This document shows positions 11,776 through 24,492 of a stretch of DNA of 62,153 nt, in pieces (the first letter of the stretch is position 1; every line of letters begins with the position of its first letter). The notes beneath the pieces were generated by a model. That model saw nothing but the letters and a program-made list of their open reading frames with translations, did not search any database and had not been told where the DNA came from. The stretch is from assembly GCA_014621425.1 (NCBI GenBank), contig JAANBB010000233.1:1-62153 (forward strand), read 5' to 3'. Position numbers and translations under genes: made by a program. Origin of the DNA: Cylindrodendrum hubeiense (lineage: Eukaryota; Ascomycota; Sordariomycetes; Hypocreales; Nectriaceae).

Positions 11776-12620
11776 ATGACAGACATCTCGGATGATCAGG
11801 TCGATGAGCTGCTGCGCAAGGCGGAGCAGCGTCTGAGAAACGATGCTGCATCCGCCATCACAGTCCCAACCGCCGCGGTCGTTGGGGTGAAGCTCAACGC
11901 TTCGACGGCCGTCCAGCCGCAGCCCAGTAACAGCGGCAGCAGCAGCAAGACGGACCTGTCTGTTCGAGCTCCCCCTCAACCACGAACGGGACTTGCAGGC
12001 CAAGCAAAGGTGAGAATCTAATCCCCTACACTGACTCTCCGGTCTTTCATTCGTCTTCGTCGTCTCGGCGCCCCTTCCCTACCGGCTGATGAGAACTGAG
12101 CCCTCGTGGCACCCTTGACATGGGACAAGCATCCGTTTTGGATCATAGGACCATGGCCTCATGATTTCTTTATATCATAGTTACTCTGACTTTCCGCTTT
12201 GCAAACAACCAATTTGACGCCTCCAACTGGCTCAAGAACATTTGGCTAACAAGTCGAACATAGGCCACCGCAGGATCCCAGTGGTTCGACCTACCGAAGA
12301 CGGAGCTTACGCCCGAGTTCAAGCGAGATTGGCAGCTCCTACGCATGCGAGGCATCTTGGATCCCAAGCATCAAAAGAAAGCCCTCCGAGCCAGTGCGCC
12401 AGAGTATTCTCACGTTGGCGAGATCATCGCTGGCCCGACCGAGTTTTATAGCGCCCGGTTGACCCGAAAGGAAAGGAAGGGTACTTTGTTGGAGGAGGTG
12501 ATGAGCTCTCACGACGGAACCAAGTTCTCGACCAAGTACGCGGGTATCCAGAAGCAGAAGACCAGCGGAAAGAAGGGGTTCTACAAGAAGGTCGTGGCCC
12601 AGCGCCGCAAAAGACGTTAA
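11776..12620 (+). CDS. FCF2: rRNA-processing protein Fcf2
   Basis: Two exons (11776-12009 and 12264-12620; intron 254 nt, long for this window) give 196 aa. The C-terminal Fcf2 domain is clear: WFDLPKTELTPEFKRDWQLL, MRGILDPKHQKK, VGEIIAGPTEFYSARLTRKERKGTLLEE split around a basic linker, and a Lys/Arg-rich end with SGKKGFYKKV. In yeast Fcf2 is a nucleolar factor needed for early cleavages of the 35S pre-rRNA in 18S maturation; in animals the related domain is in DNTTIP2. The N-terminal 78 residues are acidic/helical then Ser-rich and poorly conserved. The start ATG sits 10 codons before the DELLRKAEQRL helix. Confidence 0.88.
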
Positions 12621-13071
12621 TTTACAAACCCATACCCATGTGCTTTGATATTCCTTGAGTCCCAATGTAAAATGAATGCTGGCAGTAATTTAAAGATGCG
12701 CTTCGGGGTATATTCCTCCATGATGAGCTTGTATTGAGATGAGGTGCTAAAATTGGCCGATATCAATACTTTCACCAGTATGCCCCAACTAAGTGACGAT
12801 TTTCATCTACATGGATAAGTCACCGTAGTGATATGTATGAACATCATTGTTTCCTGCATATCACCAAGAGAGCAAATATTTCAATTGAAGAAAAGGGTGC
12901 ACTCCGTATTCGACGTTGCGGTTGTCATTGCAGGTTGCCAGTTGGTGGTGTGCCACACACATTGCCGTCGAGCGTCCGAGTGGTCCGTGCACAACCGCTC
13001 ACGTTTTCTGTTCCTCTGACATGGGAGCAATTTTGAACCTCATCCATTGTCAATGTAAAGGCACATGCAGG
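12621..13071. other. Intergenic region FCF2 / RSM10
   Basis: 451 bp holding the FCF2 3' end and the RSM10 promoter. No gene or repeat seen. Confidence 0.5.
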
Positions 13072-13936
13072 ATGCTGCGCCCAACTTTTCGGTCCCTGGT
13101 GCGCCTTCCGGTATGTATTAATGATCCCGGTCGCCGATTGAAGACCTGAGCTGACCCAAAAGCTAGGCCGAAGCGCAATGGATTGCCCACCGAGCTCAGA
13201 GCACTCTGTACGTTTGCCAGGCTAGTCGTCAACTTCGACATGACCTCATTCGCCCTCTCACCCCTTGAGATCGTGCTCGCTGACCAGTCTCAGAGCATCG
13301 CCTACGGATCTAGTCCCTAACAAAATCGACATCACCGACTCTAAGGCCGACGCCAAGCAGACGATGCGCCACCCTCGATCGATCGAGGCGCTACACCTGA
13401 AGCCGTTGAAGCGAGAGGCCCAGTATGGCATTCCATCATGCGACCTACAACTCCGCTCCTACAGTGTCCAACCCCTTGAGTTCTATTCCGACTTTGCTCT
13501 GCGAGCCGCCTATTACCTGGGTTTGCCTGCTTACGGCCCCGTTCCGCTGCCCCAAATCACGGAGCGGTGGACAGTCCCCAAGAGTCACTTCATCTTCAAG
13601 AAAGCACAGGAGAATTTTGAGCGCAAAACCCTGCGACGCCTGATCCAGATCCGTGATGGAGACCCTGAGACGGTACAGCTGTGGCTTTCGTATCTACGCA
13701 AGCACCAGTACTACGGCGTGGGTATGAAGGCCAACGTGTGGGAGTTTAGCAAACTCGGAGTTGGCAAGGAGATGGACGCACTTTCGGAGGAGCAGCAGGG
13801 CCAGATTGAGTCGAAGTGGGCACATCTCGGCCAGACCAAGACGATTGGCACCGTTGAGAAGGTGGAGGAGCTGCTCAACACGCGGCGATTCCGAGAGGCC
13901 GCTGGCCTGAGGAAGCCGCCCACGACCAATGTGTAG
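13072..13936 (+). CDS. RSM10: Mitochondrial small-subunit ribosomal protein uS10m
   Basis: Three exons (13072-13110, 13167-13207, 13288-13936) give 242 aa. The N-terminus encoded by the two small exons (MLRPTFRSLVRLP, then AHRAQST) is Arg/Ser-rich and reads as a mitochondrial presequence. The uS10 fold lies in the middle, with LQLRSYSVQPLEFYSDFALRA, LPAYGPVPLP, ERWTVPKSHFIFKKAQENFE and the RRLIQIRDGDPETVQLWLSY segment. It is a component of the mitoribosome small-subunit head. It is co-oriented with the mitochondrial tryptophanyl-tRNA synthetase 484 bp downstream. A non-ATG in-frame start within intron 2 (13265) is not the true start. Confidence 0.88.
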
Positions 13937-14420
13937 GAGCAGTAGAGGAGGAGGCCACATAAGGAACCCCTTCCCCAAGAAGAAATGTCTCAGTCCCCGG
14001 GATAAACGTCATGTTGCCAGAGGGGGAGAACACTGTATCTATCATTTTGTGTACAATAGGCTGTCGGAGAGACTTGTGCTTTTGTAAAACGAACCTCAGG
14101 GAATGTACTAGAGGCACCCATTATGACGAGTTCCTGCTATATATATGCCCGCATCAGTTGTCTTTTGAGGATGCTCATACTCATACCCGGTCGATAAGTA
14201 GCCTGCCACTGGCTTATTGTTTCCAATTCTTCGCGGAACAAGGACAGAGGCACATGGGGGCGTTGTGATCAGGCGAGATTGATCTGCAATGCGCAGCCCC
14301 CGTTATATGCATATGATGAACTGGAGCCAACTTTGTCGTTGAACGACCCATCACCAGTTGCAAGCTCCAGCAACTCCCAGCCCATAAAACTACCTCCTGC
14401 ACAATCAATTGACGGTTGCA
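13937..14420. other. Intergenic region RSM10 / MSW1
   Basis: 484 bp with RSM10 3' UTR and MSW1 promoter, including a TATATATATGC tract near 14138. No gene seen. Confidence 0.5.
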
Positions 14421-15734
14421 ATGCAAAATCTCGCAACAAAAGCCAAGGCGGTGCCGCCGCGCATCATCTTTTCGGGCATCCAGCCCACCGGCGTGCCACA
14501 CCTGGGCAACTACATCGGTGCGCTGCGCCAGTGGGTGCAGCTGCAACACCGTGAGGAGCCTGAGACGAAGCTCATCTACTCCGTCGTCGACCTTCACGCC
14601 ATCACGATGCCGCAGCCGCCTGACCAACTGCGCAGGTGCAAGCGCGAGGCATTGGCCGCATTGCTGGCCATTGGCATTGACCCGGATCGCGCAACCCTCT
14701 TTCATCAGTCTTCGGTTTGTCCGCTACTTACTCAGTCGGTTGACGACCGTTCTCAGGATCCTTTCTACTAACACAAGGCATCCGTCATTAGGTCCCGGCG
14801 CACTCGGAGCTTATGTGGATTCTAAGCTGCACTGCATCTGTTGGATATCTCTCGAGAATGACTCAGTGGAAGGTATCTTGTCTCAATCTAGCTATCTGGC
14901 TTTACTGGCTTTGCATCTCTGATTCCGTCCCTAGAGTAAGTTGAGCCTCGCCGAAGGCTCAACCTTCGAAGACCGAACCGTCGGCTCTCGTCTCAAGCTT
15001 GGCCTTTTTTCCTACCCAGTCCTACAAGCCGCCGACATACTCATCCACAGGTTTTTGCACTGACTCCCTCCAACCATTCTCACCTTGCTGACTTGGTATA
15101 GAGCAACGCATGTCCCTGTTGGCCACGACCAACGACAACACATCGAATTTGCCCGTGAGTGCGCAACCAACTTCAACCACACCTATGGTCGTCACCTCGT
15201 GATGCCCGATGTTCTCAATCGTACGTGTACCTCAATACTCGCCTCACCCGTCACCCGTTCTCACCAGCTGACTTGAAAGCCCCTATCCACCGCGTTATGT
15301 CTCTTACCGACCCGACATCCAAAATGTCAAAGTCACACAAGTCGGAGCGCTCCCGCATCCTCATCACGGATTCCGCCAAAGATATCAAGTCCAAAATAGG
15401 CTCTGCATTGACTGATTCGATACCTGGAGTTTCCTACGACACTGCTAACCGGCCGGGTATCTCAAATCTACTAGATATTCTAACTATTTTTGATGCCCAA
15501 GAAAGAAGCTCTGCACAATTGGCCGACGCATATAGCGACATCAGCCCCAAGCAGCTCAAGGAGATGGTCGCTGATGCCGTCATCACCGGATTGGACGGCA
15601 TCCGAGATCGTTACCTTGAGCTTCTTGCTAAGGGCGATGCGCACCTCGACAAGATAGAGGCAGAGGGCGCACGAAAGGCACGAGAAAGTGCCGAAGAAAC
15701 TATGGAATTAGTCAGAGCCGCCGTCGGGCTCTGA
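14421..15734 (+). CDS. MSW1: Tryptophanyl-tRNA synthetase, mitochondrial
   Basis: Five exons (14421-14714, 14792-14872, 14935-15050, 15102-15220, 15280-15734) sum to 354 aa. It is a class I synthetase of bacterial/mitochondrial TrpRS type. The HIGH-like motif is in [17 protein letters not shown], followed by SVVDLHAIT, the tryptophan-pocket region with [22 protein letters not shown] split across a junction, and the KMSKS loop (SKMSKSHKS). It charges mitochondrial tRNA-Trp, which in fungi also decodes UGA. The first ATG follows a short leader; the N-terminal segment ([11 protein letters not shown]) is a short basic presequence. It is probably functionally paired with RSM10 upstream, though shared regulation is only inference. 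It converges on the karyopherin gene. Confidence 0.92.
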
Positions 15735-15952
15735 ACACGAGCACTCGCTCAGAAGCCAACAAGAGCCAGCCAGATTCGATCCCAAGGAGGGATCTGGCCA
15801 TGATCAATCTCCCACTGTACACCTAGAGATAATATTGTAACAACAGGGCTCGATGATTGGGTAAAAATATAGTCAATTGGGATTCCATACTCCCAACCAG
15901 GGCTGATATAGGCGTTACATGCCTCCGCCACACGAAGAGACCAGGCCCTTGT

Positions 15953-18900
15953 TCATGATGCATAGGCAAAGTTGGAACCTCTGGCCGACAGCCAGAACTC
16001 TCTGACGACTTGGTTCGTTGCCCTGGCTCCTCGAAGGCTGCATCAATCTGTTAGCTCTATTGCTCACAAGGCAGAGAAGGAACAATAATACCTGATAATC
16101 TTCTTAAGGAAGAGGGACTTCTCCTCTGCCGTGACCCTTGTGCTTGGAAACGAGGAATGTGACAACCCAGACTCGAGCCAGCTCTTAGCCAAGGGATATC
16201 GAACGATGAGCTTCTTAAGGGGTTCAGCAAGTTTGTCTAGCTCACTCCGCGAGGCGTTCCCGCCAATATTTCTGGTTAGACTCTGTGAGAGCAAAGGACC
16301 CAGCATGTTCATGGCTTGCGCGACTGTCTGGTCCAACTCTGTCGTATCGCATTTGGCGTTGACAAAAACGGCCTGATCCTTAGTTAGAAAGGAAGCAGTG
16401 TGTCATAAAACGGCATTCATCTTACCCAGAATTCTGCGGCACTTGCTTTCGGCAAAGGTTCTTTGCCATCAAGCACTTGGAGAGTGAAAAGGAAGAAGAA
16501 CTCAGCAGCATCTTGCGGCTCTAGCCGTAGAAGAATGGCCGGGCACTTGGACATCAGGCGGCTAACAAACTCGATCCCGTTCTGAGAGAGCTCTGGATCG
16601 GTTTCTGGATCTACCATGCATTTAGTATCCACTGACCTCAGATGATATCTTTTTGATGGTAAGATTTCAGACTCGAACTTACTGGTGAGTTGTTTGAGAA
16701 GGCCCACGACCCAAAGGAGCACCGTCGTGAGCATCTCATGTTGACCTTGAAGCCCATCATGCTCCAGGGAGCTAACAAAAGAACACCCGGTGCTAACTAG
16801 GAGTCCTACCCTTGGTGTACCCAGTGTCTGGGTCGTCAGGTATTGAGCGACTCCTTGGGGCGGTAATACGAAGGGCCCAGGATCAACTTCGGAGAAACCG
16901 CTCCGGAGCACGCTGCAAATAATCTCAACGATCTCCCCACTGGTGTTGAACGCCCTTTGTAGTTGAATGATGATAGAGATGATAGTTTCCTGGAGCTGAA
17001 CCAGCTGTGGGTTGGAGTTTCCGCTTGCACGCTCACCCTCCAAGTCCACTGATGCTTCAGTTGGGGCCTGAAGTCCTCTGCCTGTAGTGGCTAGACATCT
17101 GAGGGCCTTTAACGCGGTATGCAACGCAGGATGCTCGTCAGAGGCAGCATACGAGCAACCCGGTCCCGCAAAGCATGGAATGGGGGTGGTTGGGAGAGAT
17201 TGCAATAGCTCCATGGAGTGCTGAACATCTGCTTGAATGAAGCTTAGAAGTCTGGCGCATGCCGAATATCTCCGGCTTGAGTCTGGGATAGCTTGAATAA
17301 CCGACGCAATGCCGCCGAGAATCTTCTCGCTGGCACCGCAGTCTAGCCGCTCTCCAGCGATGAGATTCTGATACTCATCCAGAAAGGCATCTACTTCGGG
17401 ATGTAGATGGTTTCGGCAAGATGAGCAAAGTCTAAGAATAGACTTCGCCGCAGCAGAAGTTAGGGGATGCTCTCCTACGACGACGAAAAGTAAGTTGAGG
17501 GCAGGGGGAAGGTGAGTGAGGTTTCGCTCAAAGTACTCGGTGTAATGCTCGATGAGCGCGACACATGTCTGTCGTACTCTCGGAGGAATTGCTTGCTCGC
17601 CGGGACGGAGCGCGGAGAACAAGGGAGATGTAAACACGGACGCCAGCGCTTGGTCGCATCGAGTGTCTTCTCCGACACAGTCAGCAAGTCCACCAAGACA
17701 AAATGCGGCAGCCTCAAGTTGCAACCAAGATGAACTTGAGAGAGCCTTGAGCGTCAGGTCCGCAAAGGTCACGACGAGTTGTGGTCCCGCCAGTGAATAC
17801 ACAGACTGGAGGAGATCAATGACGTCCTTTCTAGCATCATGAAAGCCTATGCGCTCGCTGGAGTCCCAGGTAGCAAATTCATCCGGGGGTGGAAATATCA
17901 CCTTCTGCCACGCGTTGGACACAGCCTGAAGGACGTACGAGAGGGCCTGGGGCACCCAAGAAGTCGCCGCGCCCTCGTCTGAATACATGGCATCTGTCAT
18001 TGTCTCGGCAAAGGTCGACCAAAACTCCAGTGCTGGTACAAAGATCTTGTCCTCGGCGACAGGATAGCCCTGGGCAGCAAGCAACCCGCAGAGATTCGAC
18101 AACAGATTGCGACTTTGATCATCGCTGGCCTGCATCAATTTCTCGACCCTAGCATCGCCGAATGCGAGGAGAAGCTGACCAAACTGGGTCGAATCGAAGT
18201 CGAAATCTCCCTGTACCAACGCCTGGTAGCGGTTCTGGAACCAGGGACTATTAAAGAGTTCGCCCAGATTTTGGACATGGGACTCAGTAAGGAATATGGA
18301 ACAATTCGTCAGTAAGTCCACCATAAGCTCTACAGAAGCGTCGTAGAGCTCATCCACAGTCAATGAGCCAATGACTGCCGTGACGAGAGGTCCTATGGGC
18401 TGCACAAGCCTAGTGTCTCTGGACGATGCCCGCTGCGCGAACCAAACCCAAGACTAAATAGCTGATCAGCTGTTGAGGAATACCAGAGAGAATGAGCAGT
18501 ATCAGCTCACCTGGAGACATTTAATTGCGTCCTCATGCGCAGCTTGAGAAGTTGATTGAGGGGACATGCCGCGGGTCATGAGAGTGACGGCGTCCGGCAT
18601 ATTCTCCAGAATAGCATCATAGAGGCCCACGCTTTACAAAGTCAGCAATCCATACGATGTATTTGGAGGGAACACCCAACTTGTTCGTAGAATTCAGATC
18701 AAATTTGGCGATGTCTTCCAATACATTACTCAACACCCAGAAGGCTGCTTGGACCTGACCCGGGCTAAGGCGCTCGATAATGGTGACTGAGTCGGGGGCT
18801 TCATCCAAACTGGCGGTGCTGCAAGGTTGCCCAGACGCGAGACAAAGAGAGAGATGTCGAATGAATGGGCGCCAAAGTCTATGAAAGTGGAGAAAGAAGG

Positions 18901-19406
18901 TCGCCAAGGCGGAGGAGAGCTTTCTGACAACGAGTTGGCCATTGCCATGACCTAAAGAGTCCAAATACCAGCCGATCAGTCCGAGCAGAAGCTCGTTTGC
19001 GTCATCGTTGGAGAGGGAAGAGCTGCAACGTGATGATAGTTAGGACTAAACTCTTCAGGAAAGTATATAAACGGATGTAGGCAGATATACCTCTCATTGT
19101 TGAGCTTGATGATGATGGTGAGAGCTCCAAAGAACTTCACTTTGTCGTCCTGGCAGCTCAGCAGCTCCCGAGCCATGAGCCAAGCCTGTGGAGAACTTTG
19201 AAGTCGGGACAGCGTCGATTGTGTCCGGGATATAACTTCCGGAGAGTTTGGCTGATATAGGGAGAGAATGAGCTTGAAGCAAGTCAGCACACACTTGTCA
19301 AAGGTTACTCTGGGACTGTGGAAGGTATCTCTTCAAGAGTTTTGGGTTGTGGGTGACTGACGGCTTCAACCTCTGGTATGGTTGTTGGGATTGGTATTTC
19401 GTCCAT
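15953..19406 (-). CDS. KAP122: Karyopherin-beta, Kap122/Pdr6 (importin-13-like)
   Basis: Seven exons (19406-19362, 19272-19091, 19022-18681, 18631-18511, 18453-16426, 16372-16092, 16037-15953) sum exactly to 1,027 aa. The N-terminus carries the importin-beta N repeat region (LYQPNSPEVISRTQ, LLSCQDDKVKFFGALTIIIKL), followed by HEAT-type helices throughout and the conserved tail SLRGARATNQVVREFW ... NFAYAS. The family imports TFIIA, Mago-Y14-like and other cargoes in a Ran-GTP-dependent way; cargo here is unknown. Exon 1 encodes only 15 residues, and the donor GTCAGT at 19361 restores the family motif EALILSLYQP, whereas reading on meets a stop. Importin-13-like is a close alternative name for the same orthology group. 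Confidence 0.8.
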
Positions 19407-21301
19407 CTTGACGTTTGAGGCACTTGTGTCTTGTCCCTGTTGCGATAAATGGTGCTGGGTGTCTGACACACGGAGGGAGCGTGGATGACTCCCGGTAGGA
19501 AAGTGACACAGCAACTGGGGCCGCCAGATGGGGGAGTGACTAGAGCAAGGTAAGCAATGAACCATGTATGGCAACAACCACTCTTTAACGTGAAAGATCT
19601 TTTCATACCTCGGATACGGTGTCAATGTCCCTATATCCCTAGCCTGGTACCTGTTTGCGTTGCGTTGTTGCGGGATATGCCCAAACCTTGCCCAAGTGAA
19701 GGCTGTACGTTTTCGCTTTTATGGGGTACCTGCCTGCCTCTGGGAACTGTCTAGGACTTGATACGAAACATATGTTGAAGAAAACCTTCCAGGGAGACGA
19801 GGTCAGCTGAGGCAAGGGACGCAAGGTGATATGTACACCGCAGAGTGCTAGGCTTTGGAGATGATGAGACAGCAAGATGACGACCCAAACATCAGGAGAA
19901 GCCGCAGTCGAGAGAACCTGGGGTTGCAAAGTACGTTGGAGGCTCGGCTTTGTGAGCCCGATAGAATAGAAAACAACTTGTTTTGCTGGTGGCCGGGTGG
20001 ATGGGATGACGGTGAGAGAGTGTGTGTGAGGAAGCTGGCTGGAGAGCAGAGATGAGAGCTCTCACTATTTGCTTGGTGGGGTGCGGTTAGCGGGCTGCGT
20101 CGCCTGAACCGTGACAGCAGCCTTGCTGTCCACCCAACGGAAAAGGCCAAATAATCGCGGTGTTGGAGAGATGGAGTGAAAAGAAGGTGGATTATTTTGG
20201 GGTTGTCCATTTCCTCGGTCCTTTGACGTTGGAGGTCGTCATATCAGATTCTTCAATTCACGACAAGCCACTTCTTTACGACGGAGGTTGTGCATGTTAC
20301 AGTGACTTGCAAAGCGACCACATGCATTTAGGAGACCCAGGTGGTGGGGTGGCGGGGTACATGGCCTTCCAATGGGGGATACTCTAAACCGAGCATATGC
20401 TACCTCGAGTTCTATAGTAAACATGCAAGGTATTGTGGTACCGGCCACACCACAGCAGGTCACTGCATGATCATGCCACTGTACCCTCTGTACGAACAGG
20501 CCTCCACTGCCCGCAGGCAAAGGTGCCACTGGAGCTCACCATTGCGGACAAACTAATCATCAACCTCCACTATTTGGGTAGGCGATAGCGTCTTTGACAG
20601 CGCAATCGGTAGGTTTGGAGACCTGTGGTTCCCTCGGTGGGTGGAGAGATTGCTCGGCACAGCGGCCATTCCAAAGATCCGCCGGCCAGCATCGGCAGGC
20701 CCTCTGTCGTCACTACCTCGCACCTTGCCCGCGTGAGGTCTCGTGAGGCTTGATCTTGGTGAGGCACAACATCTCCCCCACGCTTGATTCACCTTCCCAA
20801 CCTGGCCCCAGCAACCTCAAGGTCCCCTGTCGTCACCTGCCGCGACCTGTCTGATCATCTATTGCCTCGATTGACCGTTTTCTTTCTTGGCCAGCGCCGA
20901 GCATCCAGTGGCTCAGGTAAGTGTGTTCCTCATCATGACTCTAGCTCCGATCTCCCCACTTTCTTGTCCGCTGCGGGAAGCTCCCTTAAGCTGCCATTCC
21001 CCGCCCAACACCCAACACAACCGCAGCTTACTCTACCATCTTCATCGCCACTCCCATCTCGCTTGGATAAAGGGGCATCTAGCCGTCCATAAATTCCACA
21101 GCGTCCATCTGCCTTCTGGCTCCGTGACAACCCCATTTCCTGACCTTCTTCCTCCCAGGACACAGCACACGATCAAACACCCCACCCACCTCCAGGAGAA
21201 CATATATCACGGCCTCTGCAAAGCATCTGCCCAGCCACACGTGCTCCGAGGTCGGGTATCGTAGGCTCATTCTTGTGTGTGCTGTGTACGTTTGAGAGCT
21301 C
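19407..21301. promoter_or_regulatory. Divergent intergenic region KAP122 / AMPP
   Basis: 1.9 kb without a supported gene. The stretch just upstream of AMPP (20800-21300) is CT-rich on the plus strand, as is usual for fungal leaders. ORFs of 60-125 codons occur on both strands but overlap each other and resemble no family I know. Confidence 0.5.
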
Positions 21302-23517
21302 ATGCTCCTCCAGACCACGGCAAGGCTCCTTCGTCTGGCAACCCCCCGGCCGCTACGTGCGATATCTGAATCCTCCACACGTCGCCTCCTTTCCGCTGCA
21401 ACCATGGAAAGGGTTGATACCACTTCCAGACTCTCTCATCTGAGGAGCTTGATGAAGGACCGTAACGTCCAAGTCTACGGTGAGCCTCGATGAGCACAAG
21501 ATCCTTTCCTCTCTGGCTTCAGCCCCCCCCCCTGGCCCTGTGACACCACTGACCATCTATTACTCCTGCCGCAGTAATCCCCTCCGAGGATAGCCACTCT
21601 TCTGAGTATATCGCAGACTGTGATGCAAGGCGCGAGTTCATCTCCGGTTTCACGGGCTCAGCCGGATGTGCTGTGGTCACTCTGCAATCTGCCGCTCTTG
21701 CGACAGACGGTCGCTATTTCAACCAGGCCGCATCCCAGCTCGATAACAATTGGACTTTGCTCAAGCAGGGCCTTCAAGATGTCCCTACCTGGCAGGAATG
21801 GTCTGCAGAACAGTCTGCTGGTGGTAAGAATGTTGCTGTTGACCCGTCGCTCATCTCAGGCGCTACGGCTAAGAATCTGGCCGACAAAATTCACAAGTCC
21901 GGTGGCGCGGAATTGATACCCATCGATGAGAATTTGGTTGACTTGGTCTGGGGGACTGAGCGGCTGGCTAGACCCAGCGAGGCCGTCTCCGTCCAGCCTG
22001 ATACACTAGCTGGAGAATCGGTGAAGAACAAGCTTATAAAGCTTCGTCAGGAGCTCGAGAAGAAGCACTCCCCCGGCTTCGTTGTCTCTATGCTTGATGA
22101 AATCGCTTGGCTTTTCAACCTGCGGGGAAACGATATCCCATACAACCCCGTCTTCTTCTCCTATGCCATCGTCACCCCTACTTCCGCCACGCTCTACATC
22201 GACGACTCAAAGCTAAATGAGAACTGCCGCTCTCATTTAGTCTCTAACGATGTCACTATCAAGCCTTACGATGCCATTTTGAACGATTCAAGGGAGCTGC
22301 AAGCGGCTGTTAGCAAACAGGGCAGGTCTGGCGGTGTCACTGTCCCCGGGAGCTTCCTAATCTCTACCAAGGGCTCGTGGGCCCTCAAGACCGCACTTGG
22401 AGGTGATTCAATGGTCGACGAAGTTAGGAGCCCTATTGGAGATGCCAAGGCCATCAAGACTGAGGCCGAAATCGCAGGAATGCGGTCCTGCCACGTGAGG
22501 GATGGCGCAGCCTTGATACAGTACTTTGCTTGGCTTGAAGACCAGCTTGTGGTGAAGAAGAGCAAGCTAGATGAGGTGGAGGCTGCCGACGAGCTTGAGA
22601 AACTTCGTTCTGTAAAGACCGACTTTGTTGGACTATCCTTCCCTACTATTTCCTCTACTGGTGCGAAGTAAGTTACCCCCTCAGAAGTTCTCACACGAGT
22701 ACCAATGGCCGAGCCGCCCTCTGCGATGGATCTGTCCCCAGTCTGCGAACCATACTGATAAATCTTGACTACAGTGCAGCCATTATCCACTACGGTCCGG
22801 AAAGAGGTAATTGCGCAACTATTGATCCTGGGGCGATATACTTGTGCGACTCCGGTGCCCAATACCGTGATGGAACGACAGATACCACGCGAACACTGCA
22901 CTTTGGAACCCCTACGGATGTCGAAAAGGAGGCCTATACACTTGTTCTGAAGGGACACATTGGTCTGGATCTAGCTGTTTTCCCCAAGGGAACAACCGGG
23001 TTCGCACTCGACTGTTTGGCTCGACAACACCTATGGGTAAGCAAAGCAAGAATAATCCAAGCAACGACACCACTGACTCAAGGAACAGAAGAATGGACTG
23101 GATTACAGACACGGTACTGGACACGGCATTGGGTCGTTTTTGAATGTTCACGAGGGCCCAATTGGCATCGGCACCCGTGTGCAATTCGCTGAGGTTGCAC
23201 TCGCCCCTGGAAATGTGATATCGAATGAGCCGGGTTTCTATGAAGATGGAAAGTTCGGCATCCGAATCGAAAACGTCATCATCGTCAAGGAGGTTAAGAC
23301 CAAGCATTCATTCGGGGATAAGCCCTTTCTTGGATTTGAGCACGTCACGATGGTCCCTTACTGCCGCAGCCTCATCGACGTGGACTTACTCACAGAGACC
23401 GAGAAGACGTGGATCAACGCTTACCATGTCGAGGTCTTGGAAAAGACCCAAGGCTATTTCGAGAACGACGAGGTGACGATTGCTTGGCTTAAACGAGAGA
23501 CGAGTCCTATTGAGTGA
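21302..23517 (+). CDS. AMPP: Xaa-Pro aminopeptidase P (M24B metallopeptidase)
   Basis: Four exons (21302-21479, 21575-22667, 22775-23036, 23089-23517) give 653 aa. The creatinase-like N-terminal domains ([45 protein letters not shown]) precede the pita-bread catalytic domain. Dinuclear metal ligands are visible: two Asp in [16 protein letters not shown], His in [16 protein letters not shown], Glu in NEPGFYED and Glu in GIRIENV. It removes N-terminal residues preceding proline. The first 34 residues are Arg/Leu/Ser-rich with no acidic residue until Glu23, like a mitochondrial presequence, while family members usually begin near the second Met (codon at 21404), which has the better start context. 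It is divergent from KAP122. Confidence 0.92.
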
Positions 23518-24492
23518 TAAGAGCCTAGGAAGTTGGACTGTGCCACTGGTTTGGAGGCGAGTCTGGGACGTGAGAGTGCGTAGAGAGGACTTGCCTACGT
23601 GTCGAGGAGAACATGGTGCTCTCACGTGCAGTCATAACATAGCCAACTATAGTATCCAGATACGGAGGGGTGGGGTGCGTGAAGAGAGGGGCTGGAGCTT
23701 CTTCCATGATACTACAAGGTCCAGTGCAATAAAGACAAGGCATCCCGAAAGGGGACAATTGCCAGGTGCCTAGTTGATAAATTATCTCTGAATATGGTGG
23801 CGACATGGCAAGCACGGGACTAGAGGGGAGCGTGGGTGATTGCCGAACTCCTTAAACCATTCCTCAATGAGTTGAGAATAGAGATCAGTCACCAAAGCTG
23901 ACGGGGTCCATTTTGAGACGTCCAACATAAATGTTGCCTTCGTGTGTTGCGGAGATTTCATTCTAGGATGATTTTCAAGCGGAGGTAGAGCTCATAAAGA
24001 ATCAGCTACATATCATAACCCCCAGTCGCCTCAGACGCTAGGATGCAGTCATTATGTGGGCATATTCTGCGTCGGTCTTGGCAACGACTGATATGCTAAT
24101 TTCATTGTACATACGTAGGCGTTGGTGAAATACGGAATTAAACAGCAAGAAAATGAGCCCTTGGACAAGTAAAGAAGTGGGATTAAATCCATAAATAGAG
24201 TGTAGATTTCGTCATGCTAGTTAGTAATTATTGCGCAATTGCGCATTGATGCTCCTCTTCACTGCAGCAACTTGGCCCTTTAATCTGCTGTGAGTGTCCC
24301 CAGTTAACCTTCGCTGTCTCCCAATCAAGTCCTAAATATTTTCGGATCGTGTGGTAAGATAAACGTTTTTGGATGTTAAGATCCATATAGATGATAGTGA
24401 TAACGGCCCAGGTGTAGATTAACCCCCAACCCCCCAGATGTTCTACAATTGGAAACTCTTCAGTAACATAGACCGGATAATGTAAGTGAGCC
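23518..24492. other. Convergent intergenic region AMPP / FUN14
   Basis: 975 bp between convergent genes; from about 23,900 on it is locally AT-richer than its surroundings. Nothing recognisable. Confidence 0.5.
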
